64,000 bases of DNA, from positions 3,348,001-3,412,000 of the forward strand of contig NZ_JAGIOF010000001.1 of NCBI RefSeq assembly GCF_017876535.1, in the 5' to 3' direction. Origin of the DNA: Paeniglutamicibacter kerguelensis (GTDB taxonomy: Bacteria > Actinomycetota > Actinomycetes > Actinomycetales > Micrococcaceae). Below the pieces are notes generated by a model that worked only from the letters and a program-made list of their open reading frames with translations, had not been told where the DNA came from and made no database searches. A program made the position numbers and the translations under genes. How positions within the stretch are numbered: position 1 is the first letter of the stretch; each line of letters starts with the position of its first letter. Below, one piece after another: positions 15,930-24,601 of this stretch.

Positions 15930-16769
15930 GTGATCGCCCTCAAGGCATCCCACCCCCTGCCCCTGCTCCTGGCCGCGGCAGGGCTGCCCCGTTCCACGTT
16001 CTTCCACCGCCAGGCAGCACTCAAGACCCATGACCGGCACGCGGACCTCCGCACCCGGATCCACGAGATCTTCACCGAGGCCAAGGGCCGCTACGGGCAC
16101 CGGCGCATCCACGCCACCCTGGCCCGCGACGGACGGCACGTGGCCCGCAAGACCGTGCTGAAACTGATGCGCCAGGAGAATCTGGCCTGCAAGGTCCGCA
16201 GCCGCCGCCGCTACTCCTCCTACAAGGGCCAGGTCGGCAAGATCGCCGAGAACAAGCTCAAGCGCGAGTTCGACACCGCGGCGCCGAACCTGAAGTGGGT
16301 GACCGACGTGACCGAGTTCAAGGTCGCGGACCGCAAGGTCTACCTCTCGCCCGTCATGGACCTCTTTGACCGTTCGATCGTTTCCTACTCGGTTTCGGAG
16401 TCGCCGACCGTCGCCTTCACCAACCAATCACTCATCGGGGCCATCGAGACCCTGGCCGCCGGCGAGGCCCCGATGGTGCACTCGGACCAGGGATTCCAGT
16501 ACCAGCACTCCAGCTGGCAGAAGCTCCTCAGCGACGCCGGGATGGCCCAGTCCATGTCGCGCAAGGGCAACTGCCTGGACAACGCGGTGATGGAGAACTT
16601 CTTCGGGCACCTGAAGGAAGAAATGTTCCACCACCACGAGCACGCCGGCATCGAGGCGTTCACCACCGACCTGAAGGACTACATCCGCTGGTACAACACC
16701 GAGCGCATCTCGTTAACGCTCGAGTGCCTGAGCCCGATGGAATATCGGGCCCAGGCACTCGCTGCGTAG
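15930..16769 (+). CDS. IS3-family transposase OrfB (DDE catalytic domain)
   Basis: A 279-residue rve-type integrase-core protein. Catalytic residues are the Asp of WVTDVTEF, the Asp of HSDQGFQYQ and the Glu of NAVMENFFGHLKEE, the D,D(35)E set of the IS3 family; an HTH_21 region (YGHRRIHATLARDG) precedes it. The frame is open upstream to the slippery A-run at 15879, so the functional enzyme is most likely the OrfAB fusion spanning 15427-16769; the independent GTG/ATG start near 15930 may be minor. Ends 15 bases before the right terminal repeat. Confidence 0.92.
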   Translation: MIALKASHPLPLLLAAAGLPRSTFFHRQAALKTHDRHADLRTRIHEIFTEAKGRYGHRRIHATLARDGRHVARKTVLKLMRQENLACKVRSRRRYSSYKGQVGKIAENKLKREFDTAAPNLKWVTDVTEFKVADRKVYLSPVMDLFDRSIVSYSVSESPTVAFTNQSLIGAIETLAAGEAPMVHSDQGFQYQHSSWQKLLSDAGMAQSMSRKGNCLDNAVMENFFGHLKEEMFHHHEHAGIEAFTTDLKDYIRWYNTERISLTLECLSPMEYRAQALAA

Positions 16770-16783
16770 ACTCTTGCTTACCG

Positions 16784-16808
16784 AGTCCAACTTTCGGGGG
16801 CCAGTTCA
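16784..16808 (-). repeat. Right terminal inverted repeat of the IS3-family element
   Basis: Read on the minus strand it begins TGAACTGGCCCCCGAAAG, pairing with the left end; immediately followed by the TCT target duplication (16809-16811). Confidence 0.9.
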
Positions 16809-16830
16809 TCTTGGGTGGACCGCCATTTTT

Positions 16831-17157
16831 GTGTCTTGCCTGATTCCCGATCGCCACCCGGAACGGTTTCGGTTTTCCCCGATTCCGATTGCTGCACTGG
16901 TCGGGTTTGAAGCTGGTTCGAGTGATCGCCCGCCGGGCGCTCGTGGCTTTGCCGTCCGTGGGCAAAGTATCCGACAAGGATCGGAATCTTCATGAAGCAC
17001 GGTTGGCGCATTCGGAACCACAAGTGCACCTGTGGTCATTTCACCGGTGCCGACATGGGAACTTACGCCGTATGCAGTTGGGCTCAGATAGGCTCAAGTC
17101 GACCGGATGTTCCGCCATGTGGAGTCCGGCAACCACAGCTATCGCGTTGGAGGAAAC
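16831..17157. other. Non-coding stretch upstream of the second DUF4190-like gene
   Basis: These 327 bases follow the rebuilt terminator. I see no convincing gene. A small hairpin TTTGCC-7 bases-GGCAAA is present near 16960, and the last part is the 5' region of the next gene. No clear -35/-10 pair was identified. Confidence 0.4.
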
Positions 17158-17415
17158 ATGACACAGTACCCGGAACCAATGCGCGGCCAGCAGCTTGCGC
17201 AGACCTCGATGATCCTCGGCATCCTCTCCCTGGTGATCCCGCTGGTCGGTATCGTCCTGGGCATCATTGCCATCAAGAAGGCGAAAGAGGCCGAGCAGCT
17301 GAACACCGCCGCGACGGTCGGCAAGGTGACGGGCTGGGTCGGCACCATCATGTGGATCCTGACATTGATTCCGTTTTTGCTGCTCATCCCCTTCATTTTT
17401 GTCTCCGGGGCCTAA
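17158..17415 (+). CDS. Small membrane protein, DUF4190-like (copy 2)
   Basis: An 85-residue paralogue of the gene at 14995. The shared core is almost identical (MRG-QLAQTSMILGILSL, KKAKEAEQLNTAATVGKVTGWVGTI versus SKAKQAEQLHTAATVGKVTGWIGTI), but the polar N-terminus is shorter. Two transmembrane helices are predicted. AGGA lies four bases before ATG; an upstream in-frame ATG (17107) lacks a ribosome site. The two copies originally lay about 0.4 kb apart before the IS inserted. Confidence 0.83.
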   Translation: MTQYPEPMRGQQLAQTSMILGILSLVIPLVGIVLGIIAIKKAKEAEQLNTAATVGKVTGWVGTIMWILTLIPFLLLIPFIFVSGA

Positions 17416-17677
17416 GCGGCGGCGCTACCGTTTTGGATGCGGGAGCCTCCCCGTTTCATGACGCTGCGTGAAGCATTTGCTTGTCTCCCCCGCAGCGACC
17501 CCGGCACACTTGTCAACAGAATCACGAGTTCCAACCATTCACGACCCTGGTCGGTTGGACGGCAACCCCCTTCGTCATAGCGGGGTGCTCCAGGTGAAGA
17601 TTCGACGCCGTCCAACCGGATCGGCGTAAGTATGGCGTCGTGATTGGCACGCGCCACCACGGAAGGATCTATTTCCC

Positions 17678-18223
17678 ATGTCCGAAACCCTGCTCGAAAC
17701 CACCCCCGACATCCTGCGTGCCCAGAAGCTCAATGCGGCCGGAAACGCCTGGGGCGAGCGCATCGCGGCAAACACCGCGAGCGCCTCGTTGACGTTCAAG
17801 ACCAACGGGATCGCTGTCGGCTCGGTGGCCACCGAAGTCACCGCCGGCAAGCACAGCTTCCTGGTCGACGAACCCGTCGGGCTGGCCGGGGACGACGCCG
17901 CGGCAAGCCCCGCCGAGTACGCGCTTGGAGCGTTGATTTCCTGCCAGGTGGTCGTTTACCGCCTGTACGCACACCAGCTGGGGCTCAAGATCGATTCACT
18001 GGACATCGATGCGGAGGCAGACCTCGATGTGCGCGGGCTCTTCGGAATCGATGAAACGGTCCGTCCGGGCTTCGGCGGCGTCCGACTCAAGGTGAAACTG
18101 TCCGGCCCCGAAACCCGCGAACGCTACGAGGAGCTGCAGGCAGCCGTCGACGACCATTGCCCGGTCTTCGACATCATCGCGAACCCCACGCCGGTCACCG
18201 TCGAACTGATCACCGCCGACTAG
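17678..18223 (+). CDS. OsmC/Ohr-family peroxiredoxin-like protein
   Basis: A 181-residue OsmC-fold protein. The two redox cysteines expected for the family are present, in LISCQVVVYRLYAHQLG and in DDHCPVFDIIANPTPV, as are the surrounding family residues (PAEYALGALISC). OsmC/Ohr proteins reduce organic hydroperoxides using dithiols. The sequence is nearer to the general OsmC group (YhfA-like) than to Ohr, so the physiological peroxide is uncertain. AAGGA precedes the ATG. A very strong terminator follows, so the gene is monocistronic. Confidence 0.9.
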   Translation: MSETLLETTPDILRAQKLNAAGNAWGERIAANTASASLTFKTNGIAVGSVATEVTAGKHSFLVDEPVGLAGDDAAASPAEYALGALISCQVVVYRLYAHQLGLKIDSLDIDAEADLDVRGLFGIDETVRPGFGGVRLKVKLSGPETRERYEELQAAVDDHCPVFDIIANPTPVTVELITAD

Positions 18224-18242
18224 ACGTAGGCAGCGTCCGCTC

Positions 18243-18279
18243 GAGGGGGCCACCCGCCAATCAGGCGGGTGGCCCCCTC
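18243..18279 (+). terminator. Strong terminator after the OsmC gene
   Basis: A perfect 16-base G/C-rich stem (GAGGGGGCCACCCGCC and its complement) with a 5-base loop, followed by CTTGC. Confidence 0.85.
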
Positions 18280-18805
18280 CTTGCGCATGTGCGGCCGGCG
18301 CCGCATATGTTCGGACACCACCCCTTATAACACATGCTTTCCGATGCGCCACCAGAGCAGAGGCGCCGCCGAGGCGCTCCAGCACCATCCGATTCTCATT
18401 TTGTGACGTACGCCCGTCATAATAGTCAGTGTCGTTTCGTCGAATCGGAGCAATCAGACGGTATCTCCGACCGACGTTTCCGGGCCTAGCGGGCCCAGAT
18501 CAAAGACTGTGGCATGGTCTTGATCCAGATAGACCACCAGCCGGGAAGCCATCAATGCATAAGCAACACTGTGCCTCGAAGCGAACGAGAACCAGGTTAT
18601 CCATTCGACCATCTGTGGCTCACGCCTTCGGATTGGCAACTTTGCGTGACTCTCTGTATAGTCCACCCCCCCGAAATTCCCCGGAAGCAGCCGGAGCGCT
18701 CCGGGAATGCGCGGCGTGTGACAAATCAGACACCTCTCGCGCAACGGCTCGACCGCGCCGCCTCCCTGTGAGCAAAGTCGCTTCAATTGCCTCCGGTGGT
18801 GTTGC
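18280..18805 (+). promoter_or_regulatory. Long upstream region of the amino-acid permease with promoter at 18633-18662
   Basis: This 526-base stretch holds no convincing gene. A promoter TTGGCA (18633-18638), 18-base spacer, TATAGT (18657-18662) should start transcription about 140 bases before the permease. A hairpin GATCAAAGAC / GTCTTGATC (18498-18525, one bulge) lies further upstream and could be a remnant terminator or a protein-binding site. The leader is C-rich with no recognisable riboswitch core. Confidence 0.5.
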
Positions 18806-20368
18806 ATGACACCCATGAGCAGAACTTCCGTGACAATTGAAAACGAATCGCCGGTTCAACGTGGAACCGTGGGCGAGGCCCGGGTCGGCACCGACACCGG
18901 GAAACCCGACAATGAACTAAAGCGCGGGCTAAGCAGCCGCCACCTACAGATGATCGCCATCGGCGGCGCCATCGGCACCGGCCTGTTCGTCGCCTCCGGA
19001 GGCACGATCTCACAGGCAGGACCCGGCGGAGCACTCGTTGCCTACGCTCTGGTCGGCCTGATGGTGTTCCTGCTGATGCAGTCGCTCGGTGAGATGTCGG
19101 CGAAGATCCCCGTCGCCGGTTCGTTCCAGACCTATGCAACCCGGTTCGTGTCCCCGTCCTTTGGGTTCGCGATCGGCTGGAACTACTGGTTCAACTGGGC
19201 CATCACAGTGGCCGCCGAACTCGTGGCCGCCGGCATCATCATGGACTTCTGGTTCCCCGGAGTCCCCGGATGGATCTGGGCCGGCGCATTCCTGGTGCTG
19301 CTCACGGGGGTCAATGCACTCTCGGCCAAGGCCTTCGGTGAAAGCGAATTCTGGCTTTCCCTGATCAAGGTCGTTGCCGTCGTGCTGTTCCTGGTGGCCG
19401 GCGTGCTGATGATCGTCGGCATACTCGGGGACAGTTCCCCGGGCCTGAGCAACTGGCAGAACCGCGAGGACGTGTTCCACGGCGGCTGGGTATCGATCAT
19501 TTCCGTCTTCATGATCGCCGGGTTCTCCTTCCAGGGCACCGAACTGGTGGGCGTTGCGGCGGGCGAGGCCAAGAACCCGCGGAAGGAAGTCCCCAAGGCC
19601 ATCCGCTCCGTGTTCTGGCGCATCATGATCTTCTACATCGGCGCCATCTTCGTGATCGGCTGCCTGATTCCGTTCACCGACCCGAGCCTGCTGGCCTCCG
19701 GCGAAGCGGACATCGCGGCCTCGCCCTTCACCCTGGTCTTTGAGCGCGCGGGCATCGCCTTTGCCGCGGCCCTGATGAACGCCGTGATCCTGACGGCCAT
19801 TCTTTCGGCGGGCAACTCCGGCCTCTACGCCTCAACTCGCATGCTTTACGCAATGGCCCATGACGGCAAGGCGCCGAAGGCCTTCGGCCGAACCAACTCG
19901 CGTGGCGTGCCCATCAATGCGTTGCTGGCCACGGCGGCCGTGGGGCTCTTCGGGTTCCTCAGCGCCATCGTCGGGCAAGGTGCTGCGTATGCCTGGTTGC
20001 TGAATGTTTCGGGCCTGTGCGGGTTCATCGTGTGGGCCGGAATCGCGCTCTCGCACTACCGGTTCCGGCGCGGCTTCCTGGCCCAGGGCAACAAGGTCAG
20101 CGATCTGCCATACAAGGCGTCGTTCTTCCCCATCGGTCCGTTGCTGGCCTTTGCCGTGCTGATCGTGGTGATCGCCGGGCAGAACTACGAGGCCGTGCTG
20201 GCCGGTCGCGGCATGGAGGTTCTCTCCTCTTACATCGGCATCCCGATCTTCCTGGGGCTGTGGATCATCCACCGCTATGTCACCAAGTCGCGCGTCGTGC
20301 CGCTGCTCGAGATGGACCTTTCCGGTCCCGAGGACGTCGAGGAGCACACCGAATCCAAGGTCGGCTAG
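18806..20368 (+). CDS. Amino-acid permease of the APC superfamily (AAT family, LysP/GabP-like)
   Basis: A 520-residue cytoplasmic-membrane amino acid:H+ symporter with 12 hydrophobic segments. The N-terminal family signature is clear (LKRGLSSRHLQMIAIGGAIGTGLFVASGGTISQAGPGG) and so is the consensus amphipathic region (GFSFQGTELVGVAAGEAKNPRKEVPKAI). The unwound TM1 IGGAIGTGLF and TM6 motif agree with basic or aromatic amino-acid permeases, most like lysine-type, but substrate cannot be assigned. ATG 18806 was chosen; ATG 18815 is equally possible since neither has a strong ribosome site. It is monocistronic, with its own promoter and a terminator at 20394. Confidence 0.9.
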   Translation: MTPMSRTSVTIENESPVQRGTVGEARVGTDTGKPDNELKRGLSSRHLQMIAIGGAIGTGLFVASGGTISQAGPGGALVAYALVGLMVFLLMQSLGEMSAKIPVAGSFQTYATRFVSPSFGFAIGWNYWFNWAITVAAELVAAGIIMDFWFPGVPGWIWAGAFLVLLTGVNALSAKAFGESEFWLSLIKVVAVVLFLVAGVLMIVGILGDSSPGLSNWQNREDVFHGGWVSIISVFMIAGFSFQGTELVGVAAGEAKNPRKEVPKAIRSVFWRIMIFYIGAIFVIGCLIPFTDPSLLASGEADIAASPFTLVFERAGIAFAAALMNAVILTAILSAGNSGLYASTRMLYAMAHDGKAPKAFGRTNSRGVPINALLATAAVGLFGFLSAIVGQGAAYAWLLNVSGLCGFIVWAGIALSHYRFRRGFLAQGNKVSDLPYKASFFPIGPLLAFAVLIVVIAGQNYEAVLAGRGMEVLSSYIGIPIFLGLWIIHRYVTKSRVVPLLEMDLSGPEDVEEHTESKVG

Positions 20369-20393
20369 CCCTCTAGGGCCCTGTCCTTAAACC

Positions 20394-20440
20394 AAAGCCG
20401 CAGATGCGCAAACCCGAGGGTCATGCGCATCTGCGGCTTT
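20394..20440. terminator. Bidirectional terminator between permease and CynX-like gene
   Basis: A perfect 17-base stem (AAAGCCGCAGATGCGCA and its complement) around a 13-base loop, A-rich on the left and T-rich on the right, so it works for both convergent genes. Confidence 0.85.
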
Positions 20441-20478
20441 GTTTACAATGGCCCGATGACCGGCCCCGGGTCGGAAAA

Positions 20479-21729
20479 CTACTGCACGCGCCGCAGGGCG
20501 GGCCGGCGGTAGGCGCTTGCCGCGATGCCCAGCAGCAACTGGAGCACCACCACACCCAGGAGCAGGACAAGGGGAACGGTCCAGGCTCCGGTCAGGGCAA
20601 AGAGCAGTCCCATGCCGAACGGGCCGCTAGTAGCCACCAGGTAGCCGATCGACTGCGCCAACGTGCTCATGGCGGTGGTTTCCTCGGGCGTTTCACCGCT
20701 GTGCGAGATGACAAGCAGCACCAGCGGGAAGATGGCAAAGCCGAAGCCCAGCGCGATCGCGCTGATCCACGCCAGAGACAGCGGCAACAGCAGCAAGCCC
20801 GCCACGCCGATCCCCGCGGCCACGGAGCAAGCCACCATGGCCGAGCGCAACTTGTTGAGCTTGTTCGCCATCCACAACACAAACATCGTCGCGGGAATCG
20901 ACATGATTTGCAGGAGCCCCAGCATGATGCCGGCTTGGGCGGTCGCCATGCCCCGGAAAATCAAGATGGTCGGCAGCCAGCTCATGATCGCGTAGGCCAG
21001 GATGCCCTGGACCGTGAACAACCCGGTGATCACCAGGCCGCGCTTGGTGCGCAGGAGGCCCCAGGCGCTGACCCGGGGGCCGGCCGCAGGCGCCTTCTTC
21101 TCGCTGCGCGCCATCAGCATGAACGGAATGAAGGCCAGCGCGCCGGCAAAGGCGAGCACACTCCAGGCGGCCAGTCCCAGCGTGGGCGACCCTGCGGCCA
21201 TCGCCAGCGGCACGCTGAGCGAGGAGGCGGCGGTGGCTCCGATCGACATGGTGATGGTGTAGACGCCGGTCATCATCGAGGTTTTTTGGGCGAAGTTTTC
21301 GCGGATGAACGAGGGCATCGCCACGTTGCACAGAGCGATGCCGCACATCGCCGCGACGGTTCCGGCCAGCAGCGCCCATGTAGCGGGAATCCCGCGGAAG
21401 GCCAGCCCTGAACCCAGGACGCACAGGGCAAGCAGGATGGTTCCGCTGAGCCCCAGGCGCCGCGCCACCCACGCGGTTGCCGTGCCCGCCACGGCGAAGA
21501 CCAGCGTCGGGATGGAAGGAAGTAGCGCGGCAACGAACGGCCCGTAGCCGAGGAACTGCTGCAGGTCGTGATAGAGCGCAGAGGCGCTGGTGATGCCCGC
21601 CCGCAGGTTCAACCCCACCAGGATCACGGCAAGCAGCGAAAGCAACATGAATCCGCGCGACGCCCGCTGCGGGGTCTGCTGCGAAATTACGTTGTCTGCT
21701 ATTGGTTTTTCCTTATTGGGCATGCTCAC
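20479..21729 (-). CDS. MFS transporter of the CynX/NimT (cyanate permease-like) family
   Basis: A 416-residue, 12-helix major facilitator. The first helix region VGLNLRAGITSASALYHDLQQFLG is characteristic of the CynX/NimT subfamily. No cyanase or nitroreductase gene lies nearby, so export or import of cyanate, nitroimidazole-like drugs or another solute is unknown. The ATG at 21729 was taken; an internal ATG at 21723 is a close alternative. The 150-base gap to the next gene upstream has no marked terminator. Confidence 0.87.
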   Translation of the reverse strand: MSMPNKEKPIADNVISQQTPQRASRGFMLLSLLAVILVGLNLRAGITSASALYHDLQQFLGYGPFVAALLPSIPTLVFAVAGTATAWVARRLGLSGTILLALCVLGSGLAFRGIPATWALLAGTVAAMCGIALCNVAMPSFIRENFAQKTSMMTGVYTITMSIGATAASSLSVPLAMAAGSPTLGLAAWSVLAFAGALAFIPFMLMARSEKKAPAAGPRVSAWGLLRTKRGLVITGLFTVQGILAYAIMSWLPTILIFRGMATAQAGIMLGLLQIMSIPATMFVLWMANKLNKLRSAMVACSVAAGIGVAGLLLLPLSLAWISAIALGFGFAIFPLVLLVISHSGETPEETTAMSTLAQSIGYLVATSGPFGMGLLFALTGAWTVPLVLLLGVVVLQLLLGIAASAYRRPALRRVQ

Positions 21730-21877
21730 AGGTTACGTGGCAAGTCCGTTCGGGAGCCAATGAGCTCTTGGCAAGATTGCTCACATCAGGGCGGCAATTC
21801 GGGGAAGTGCGGACGTTCTGGCTGGCAGCGGCAAGACTCCCGCAGCCCGAACAATCCACCGGGAATTCCTCGGAGGA

Positions 21878-22684
21878 CTAGGACGCGCCGATGTCACGGT
21901 GCCGCAGCGCCAGCACGCTCACGACGATAAACAAAAGGCTCAGCGCGCCCAGGCCCGCAACCGATGCCCACGGGACCCCGCTCACCAGGGGCGACTGGCC
22001 ATAGGCCCAGTAATAGGGTGAAAAATTGTGGAGCCACTGCAGGTCCTGGCTTTGGTTTCCCAGGGCGTTGAAAACGTAGCCAACCACGGCGATCGCGGTG
22101 CCCGCGATGATGCCGAACATCCTGCGCCCGCTCAGCGCACCTGCCACCAGGGCGCCGGTTCCGCCCAGCAGCGTCAAGAGCACAAACATGAGGACGCCGG
22201 CGACAACCTTCGCCGGATCGATACCCAATTGGGCGGGACCGTTGAGCGCCAGAATGACCACCAGCACCAAGAGCGCCAGCAAGAGAATGCGAATGACCAA
22301 CGCGGCGGTGCGTTCCAACACCACCTGCGTGCGGGTCACCCCGTGGGCAATCGTGAGTTCCAGGAGCCCAGCCTCCTCGTCTCCGCCTATCGCGCTTGCT
22401 CCCCACGAGATGGCGGCAATGGACATGAGCAGGAACCCGGTGAGCCCGAAGAACGTGGCCTGGGTGTAACCGGGGCCGGAGGCAATCTGGTCGTAGTTCA
22501 GCGCCCTGATCATTTCCTGCGGCAACGAAGCCAAAAGCTCGCGCATCTGCGGGCTCCCGCCAATGCTCGGATACAGCGGCAGGTACAGCGACATGATCGC
22601 CAGCAGGCCGATGCCCCAGCCGACGGTTGAGCGCCACGAATCGGTCAGCGACTTGCGCATCAACGGATAGCTTTGGGTTTTCAT
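21878..22684 (-). CDS. ABC-2-type exporter permease
   Basis: A 268-residue six-helix membrane protein with the ABC-2 type fold: N-terminal amphipathic segment before TM1, LELTIAHGVTRTQVVLER cytoplasmic loop between TM2 and TM3, and a terminal HRDIGAS tail. Its ATG (22684) overlaps the stop of the ATPase gene as ATGA, so both are made as a pair. Family members export drugs or lantibiotics or mediate bacitracin-like resistance; the substrate is undetermined. Confidence 0.87.
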   Translation of the reverse strand: MKTQSYPLMRKSLTDSWRSTVGWGIGLLAIMSLYLPLYPSIGGSPQMRELLASLPQEMIRALNYDQIASGPGYTQATFFGLTGFLLMSIAAISWGASAIGGDEEAGLLELTIAHGVTRTQVVLERTAALVIRILLLALLVLVVILALNGPAQLGIDPAKVVAGVLMFVLLTLLGGTGALVAGALSGRRMFGIIAGTAIAVVGYVFNALGNQSQDLQWLHNFSPYYWAYGQSPLVSGVPWASVAGLGALSLLFIVVSVLALRHRDIGAS

Positions 22685-23643
22685 TTTTGCTCTTTCCGCC
22701 GCGAGGGTGAATCGGTCTCCCGACTCGACGAATACATTTTCAGCACGGCTTCCTCGAGGTCCGGTTCCTCGATCACCAGGTCAATGACCCTGGTGCGGGA
22801 AAGTCTAAATATCAGCGGTTCGACCGATCCCTCGATGCTGGCTCTGGCCTCGACCACCGCACTGACGTTTCCGTCATGCACCTGGCGGACTTCAAGGTCG
22901 CGGACCCCGGGAATGCCGGCGCAGAGATCGCGCGCGCCTTGCAGGTCGTGGCCGGGAAAGAGCACCCGCACGTGCCGGACGGCGCTTTCGCGCAGGTTGT
23001 CCACGGTGGAGACCGTGACGATCGAGCCTTCGCGCAGGATCGCGACCTCGTCCGCCGCCTGCTGGATTTCGCTGAGCACGTGCGAGGACAAGAACACCGT
23101 TTGGCCGTTGTCCTTGGCCTCGCGGATCAGTGCAAGGAATTCCCGTTGCATCAGCGGATCCAGTCCGCTGGTCGGTTCGTCGAGGACCAGCAGTTCCGGT
23201 TCGTGCATGAAGGCCTGGACAAGTCCCAGTTTTTGCTTGTTTCCCTTGGAGAGCCGCCGGGCCTGGTTGTCCAGGTCCAGGTCCAGCCGCTCTGACAACG
23301 ACTCGACCATTCCCGGCTTGACCGGTCCGCTGATTGCGGCAAAATGTTCAAGGATCCTGCGCCCCGTGGTCCGGCTTTCAAGAATCAGTTCGCCGGGCAG
23401 GTACCCGATCCGCCTCCGTAGCTCGGGGCCGCCCTGGGTTGGATTCTTTCCCAGGACCTCGATGGTCCCGCCGCTTGGACGAATGATGTCAAGCAGGCAG
23501 CGCATGGTCGTGGTCTTGCCGGCGCCGTTGGGTCCGATGACCCCGAAGATGCTTCCGGGCTGCACGCTGAAGTCGATGCCGTGCAGCACTTCCTTTCCAC
23601 CGTACTTCTTGCTGAGGCCTGCGACTTTGATGGCGGGATCCAC
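22681..23643 (-). CDS. ABC exporter ATP-binding protein (DrrA/CcmA type)
   Basis: A 320-residue ATPase with Walker A GPNGAGKT, signature LSKGNKQK (a degenerate LSGGQ) and Walker B LLVLDEPTSGLDPLMQ. The C-terminal ~100-residue extension is typical of DrrA-like exporters. GTG start; the T of the preceding TetR stop and the GTG share a base (TAGTG). Together with the permease and the TetR it forms a three-gene self-regulated resistance-type operon. Confidence 0.9.
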   Translation of the reverse strand: MDPAIKVAGLSKKYGGKEVLHGIDFSVQPGSIFGVIGPNGAGKTTTMRCLLDIIRPSGGTIEVLGKNPTQGGPELRRRIGYLPGELILESRTTGRRILEHFAAISGPVKPGMVESLSERLDLDLDNQARRLSKGNKQKLGLVQAFMHEPELLVLDEPTSGLDPLMQREFLALIREAKDNGQTVFLSSHVLSEIQQAADEVAILREGSIVTVSTVDNLRESAVRHVRVLFPGHDLQGARDLCAGIPGVRDLEVRQVHDGNVSAVVEARASIEGSVEPLIFRLSRTRVIDLVIEEPDLEEAVLKMYSSSRETDSPSRRKEQK

Positions 23644-24293
23644 TAGTGCTCCTCGGTTTTGGCAGTGGTTTGGATGGCGGCCCGGGCCGCGGTCAGGAAG
23701 CGTTCGTCCGCGTACAGGGGGTGCGTGTAGAGGTCCACCACCGGGACGCCGATGAGGTTTACGGTGTCTACACCGAATTCCTCTTGCCCCAGGCTTCGGG
23801 CAACGTGCCGGCCAAGCACCAGCATGCCCATCGAGTTGGTCGCCAGCACGACCGCGGTCGCCCGCAGATCCTCAAGTTGGCGAATGCTTCCGTTCGCGAT
23901 GCCTGCCTCGAGCATGTCCACCGTCATGGCGACAAGTGCGTCGAAGAATGCGTCCCCCAAAGCCGAGTCATCCATGATGGCTTGGCGGATGTACGCAGTC
24001 TCGGCCATGTAGGTATCGGGCTTGCTGAGGTATTCACTCATCATTTTTTGCAGGGAACCAACGTCTGCCTTTTCCACGGCTCGCTGCGAGCTGATGCCGA
24101 GGATATGCCTGTCGCAGGCTTCCCGAAGGCCTGCTTTCGAGGCAAAGTGGTGAATGACCAGTCCCGGGCTGACCTGCGCGGCCGCGGCAATGTCGCGGAT
24201 CGTGGTGTGCGCGAAGCCTTGCCGGCCAAAGAGCACTATGGCCGCGTCCCGGATCTTGGATCTCGTGGTGAAATCCTCGCGTTCTGTACGCAT
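23643..24293 (-). CDS. TetR-family regulator of the ABC exporter
   Basis: A 216-residue TetR protein whose N-terminal HTH is RSKIRDAAIVLFGRQGFAHTTIRDIAAAAQVSPGLVIHHFASKAGL. The start ATG at 24293 is preferred because it places the HTH at the usual position; a longer frame (to 24545) has no ribosome site and encodes low-complexity sequence. It is first in the exporter operon and the inverted repeat TGTTTA-6-TAAACA lies across its start codon, giving direct autorepression. Confidence 0.88.
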   Translation of the reverse strand: MRTEREDFTTRSKIRDAAIVLFGRQGFAHTTIRDIAAAAQVSPGLVIHHFASKAGLREACDRHILGISSQRAVEKADVGSLQKMMSEYLSKPDTYMAETAYIRQAIMDDSALGDAFFDALVAMTVDMLEAGIANGSIRQLEDLRATAVVLATNSMGMLVLGRHVARSLGQEEFGVDTVNLIGVPVVDLYTHPLYADERFLTAARAAIQTTAKTEEH

Positions 24294-24310
24294 GTTTAAG
24301 ATGCTAAACA
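24293..24310 (-). promoter_or_regulatory. Candidate TetR operator at the exporter operon start
   Basis: Perfect inverted repeat TGTTTA-6 bases-TAAACA centred just upstream of the TetR start; size and symmetry fit a TetR dimer site. Assignment is by position only. Confidence 0.5.
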
Positions 24311-24563
24311 CATGTTCAGGGTTAAGTAAGGGGCGAAAGTACCAAAGTGGGGATTTCTTCCGCCCGGGAGGCTTCGGCATCATCGGCAATGTGCCGTCCT
24401 GCCGTTTCCAGGGGCCGTCTCGCCGTATGTGGTCAGGTTGGTGTTGGCCCGGTCGATGTCGATTTCGCCTGCCTCCAAGCCAGCCAGCGGTTCGTCGCCC
24501 GAGGCATTTCTTTGGAGCAACAGGGCATTGACACCGATCCCTCACGGCTGGACAGTTTCGCTA

Positions 24564-24575
24564 TAGACACGTCTA
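24564..24575 (+). promoter_or_regulatory. 12-bp palindrome upstream of the cupin gene
   Basis: TAGACACGTCTA is a perfect palindrome 26 bases before the cupin start, close to where a -10 would lie (CTATAG). Could be an operator; the cognate regulator is unknown. Confidence 0.4.
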
Positions 24576-24601
24576 CAACGAGCTGGAAAGGACGGCCCGT
24601 C

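Larger units (their letters stand above)
15367..16808 (+). mobile_element. Complete IS3-family insertion sequence (IS150-like), 1442 bp
   Basis: Both ends are visible: 25-bp imperfect terminal inverted repeats (15367-15391 and 16784-16808, 22 of 25 matching, beginning TGAACTG) flanked by a 3-bp direct duplication TCT (15364-15366 and 16809-16811). Inside are orfA and orfB in -1 relation with a run of seven A then G at 15879-15886 where programmed frameshifting would join them. All features of an intact, potentially active element are present: uninterrupted frames, DDE residues, target duplication. The short target duplication and open, identical flanks suggest recent insertion. Confidence 0.95.

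Noticed and set aside
16955..16980. Hairpin TTTGCC/GGCAAA before the second DUF4190-like gene as a terminator or riboswitch.
   Set aside because: Six-base stem with no T-run and no further pairing; not distinguishable from chance.
18429..18809. 126-codon frame in the permease upstream region.
   Set aside because: Arg/Pro-rich translation without family resemblance, no ribosome site, and it runs through the predicted promoter of the permease.
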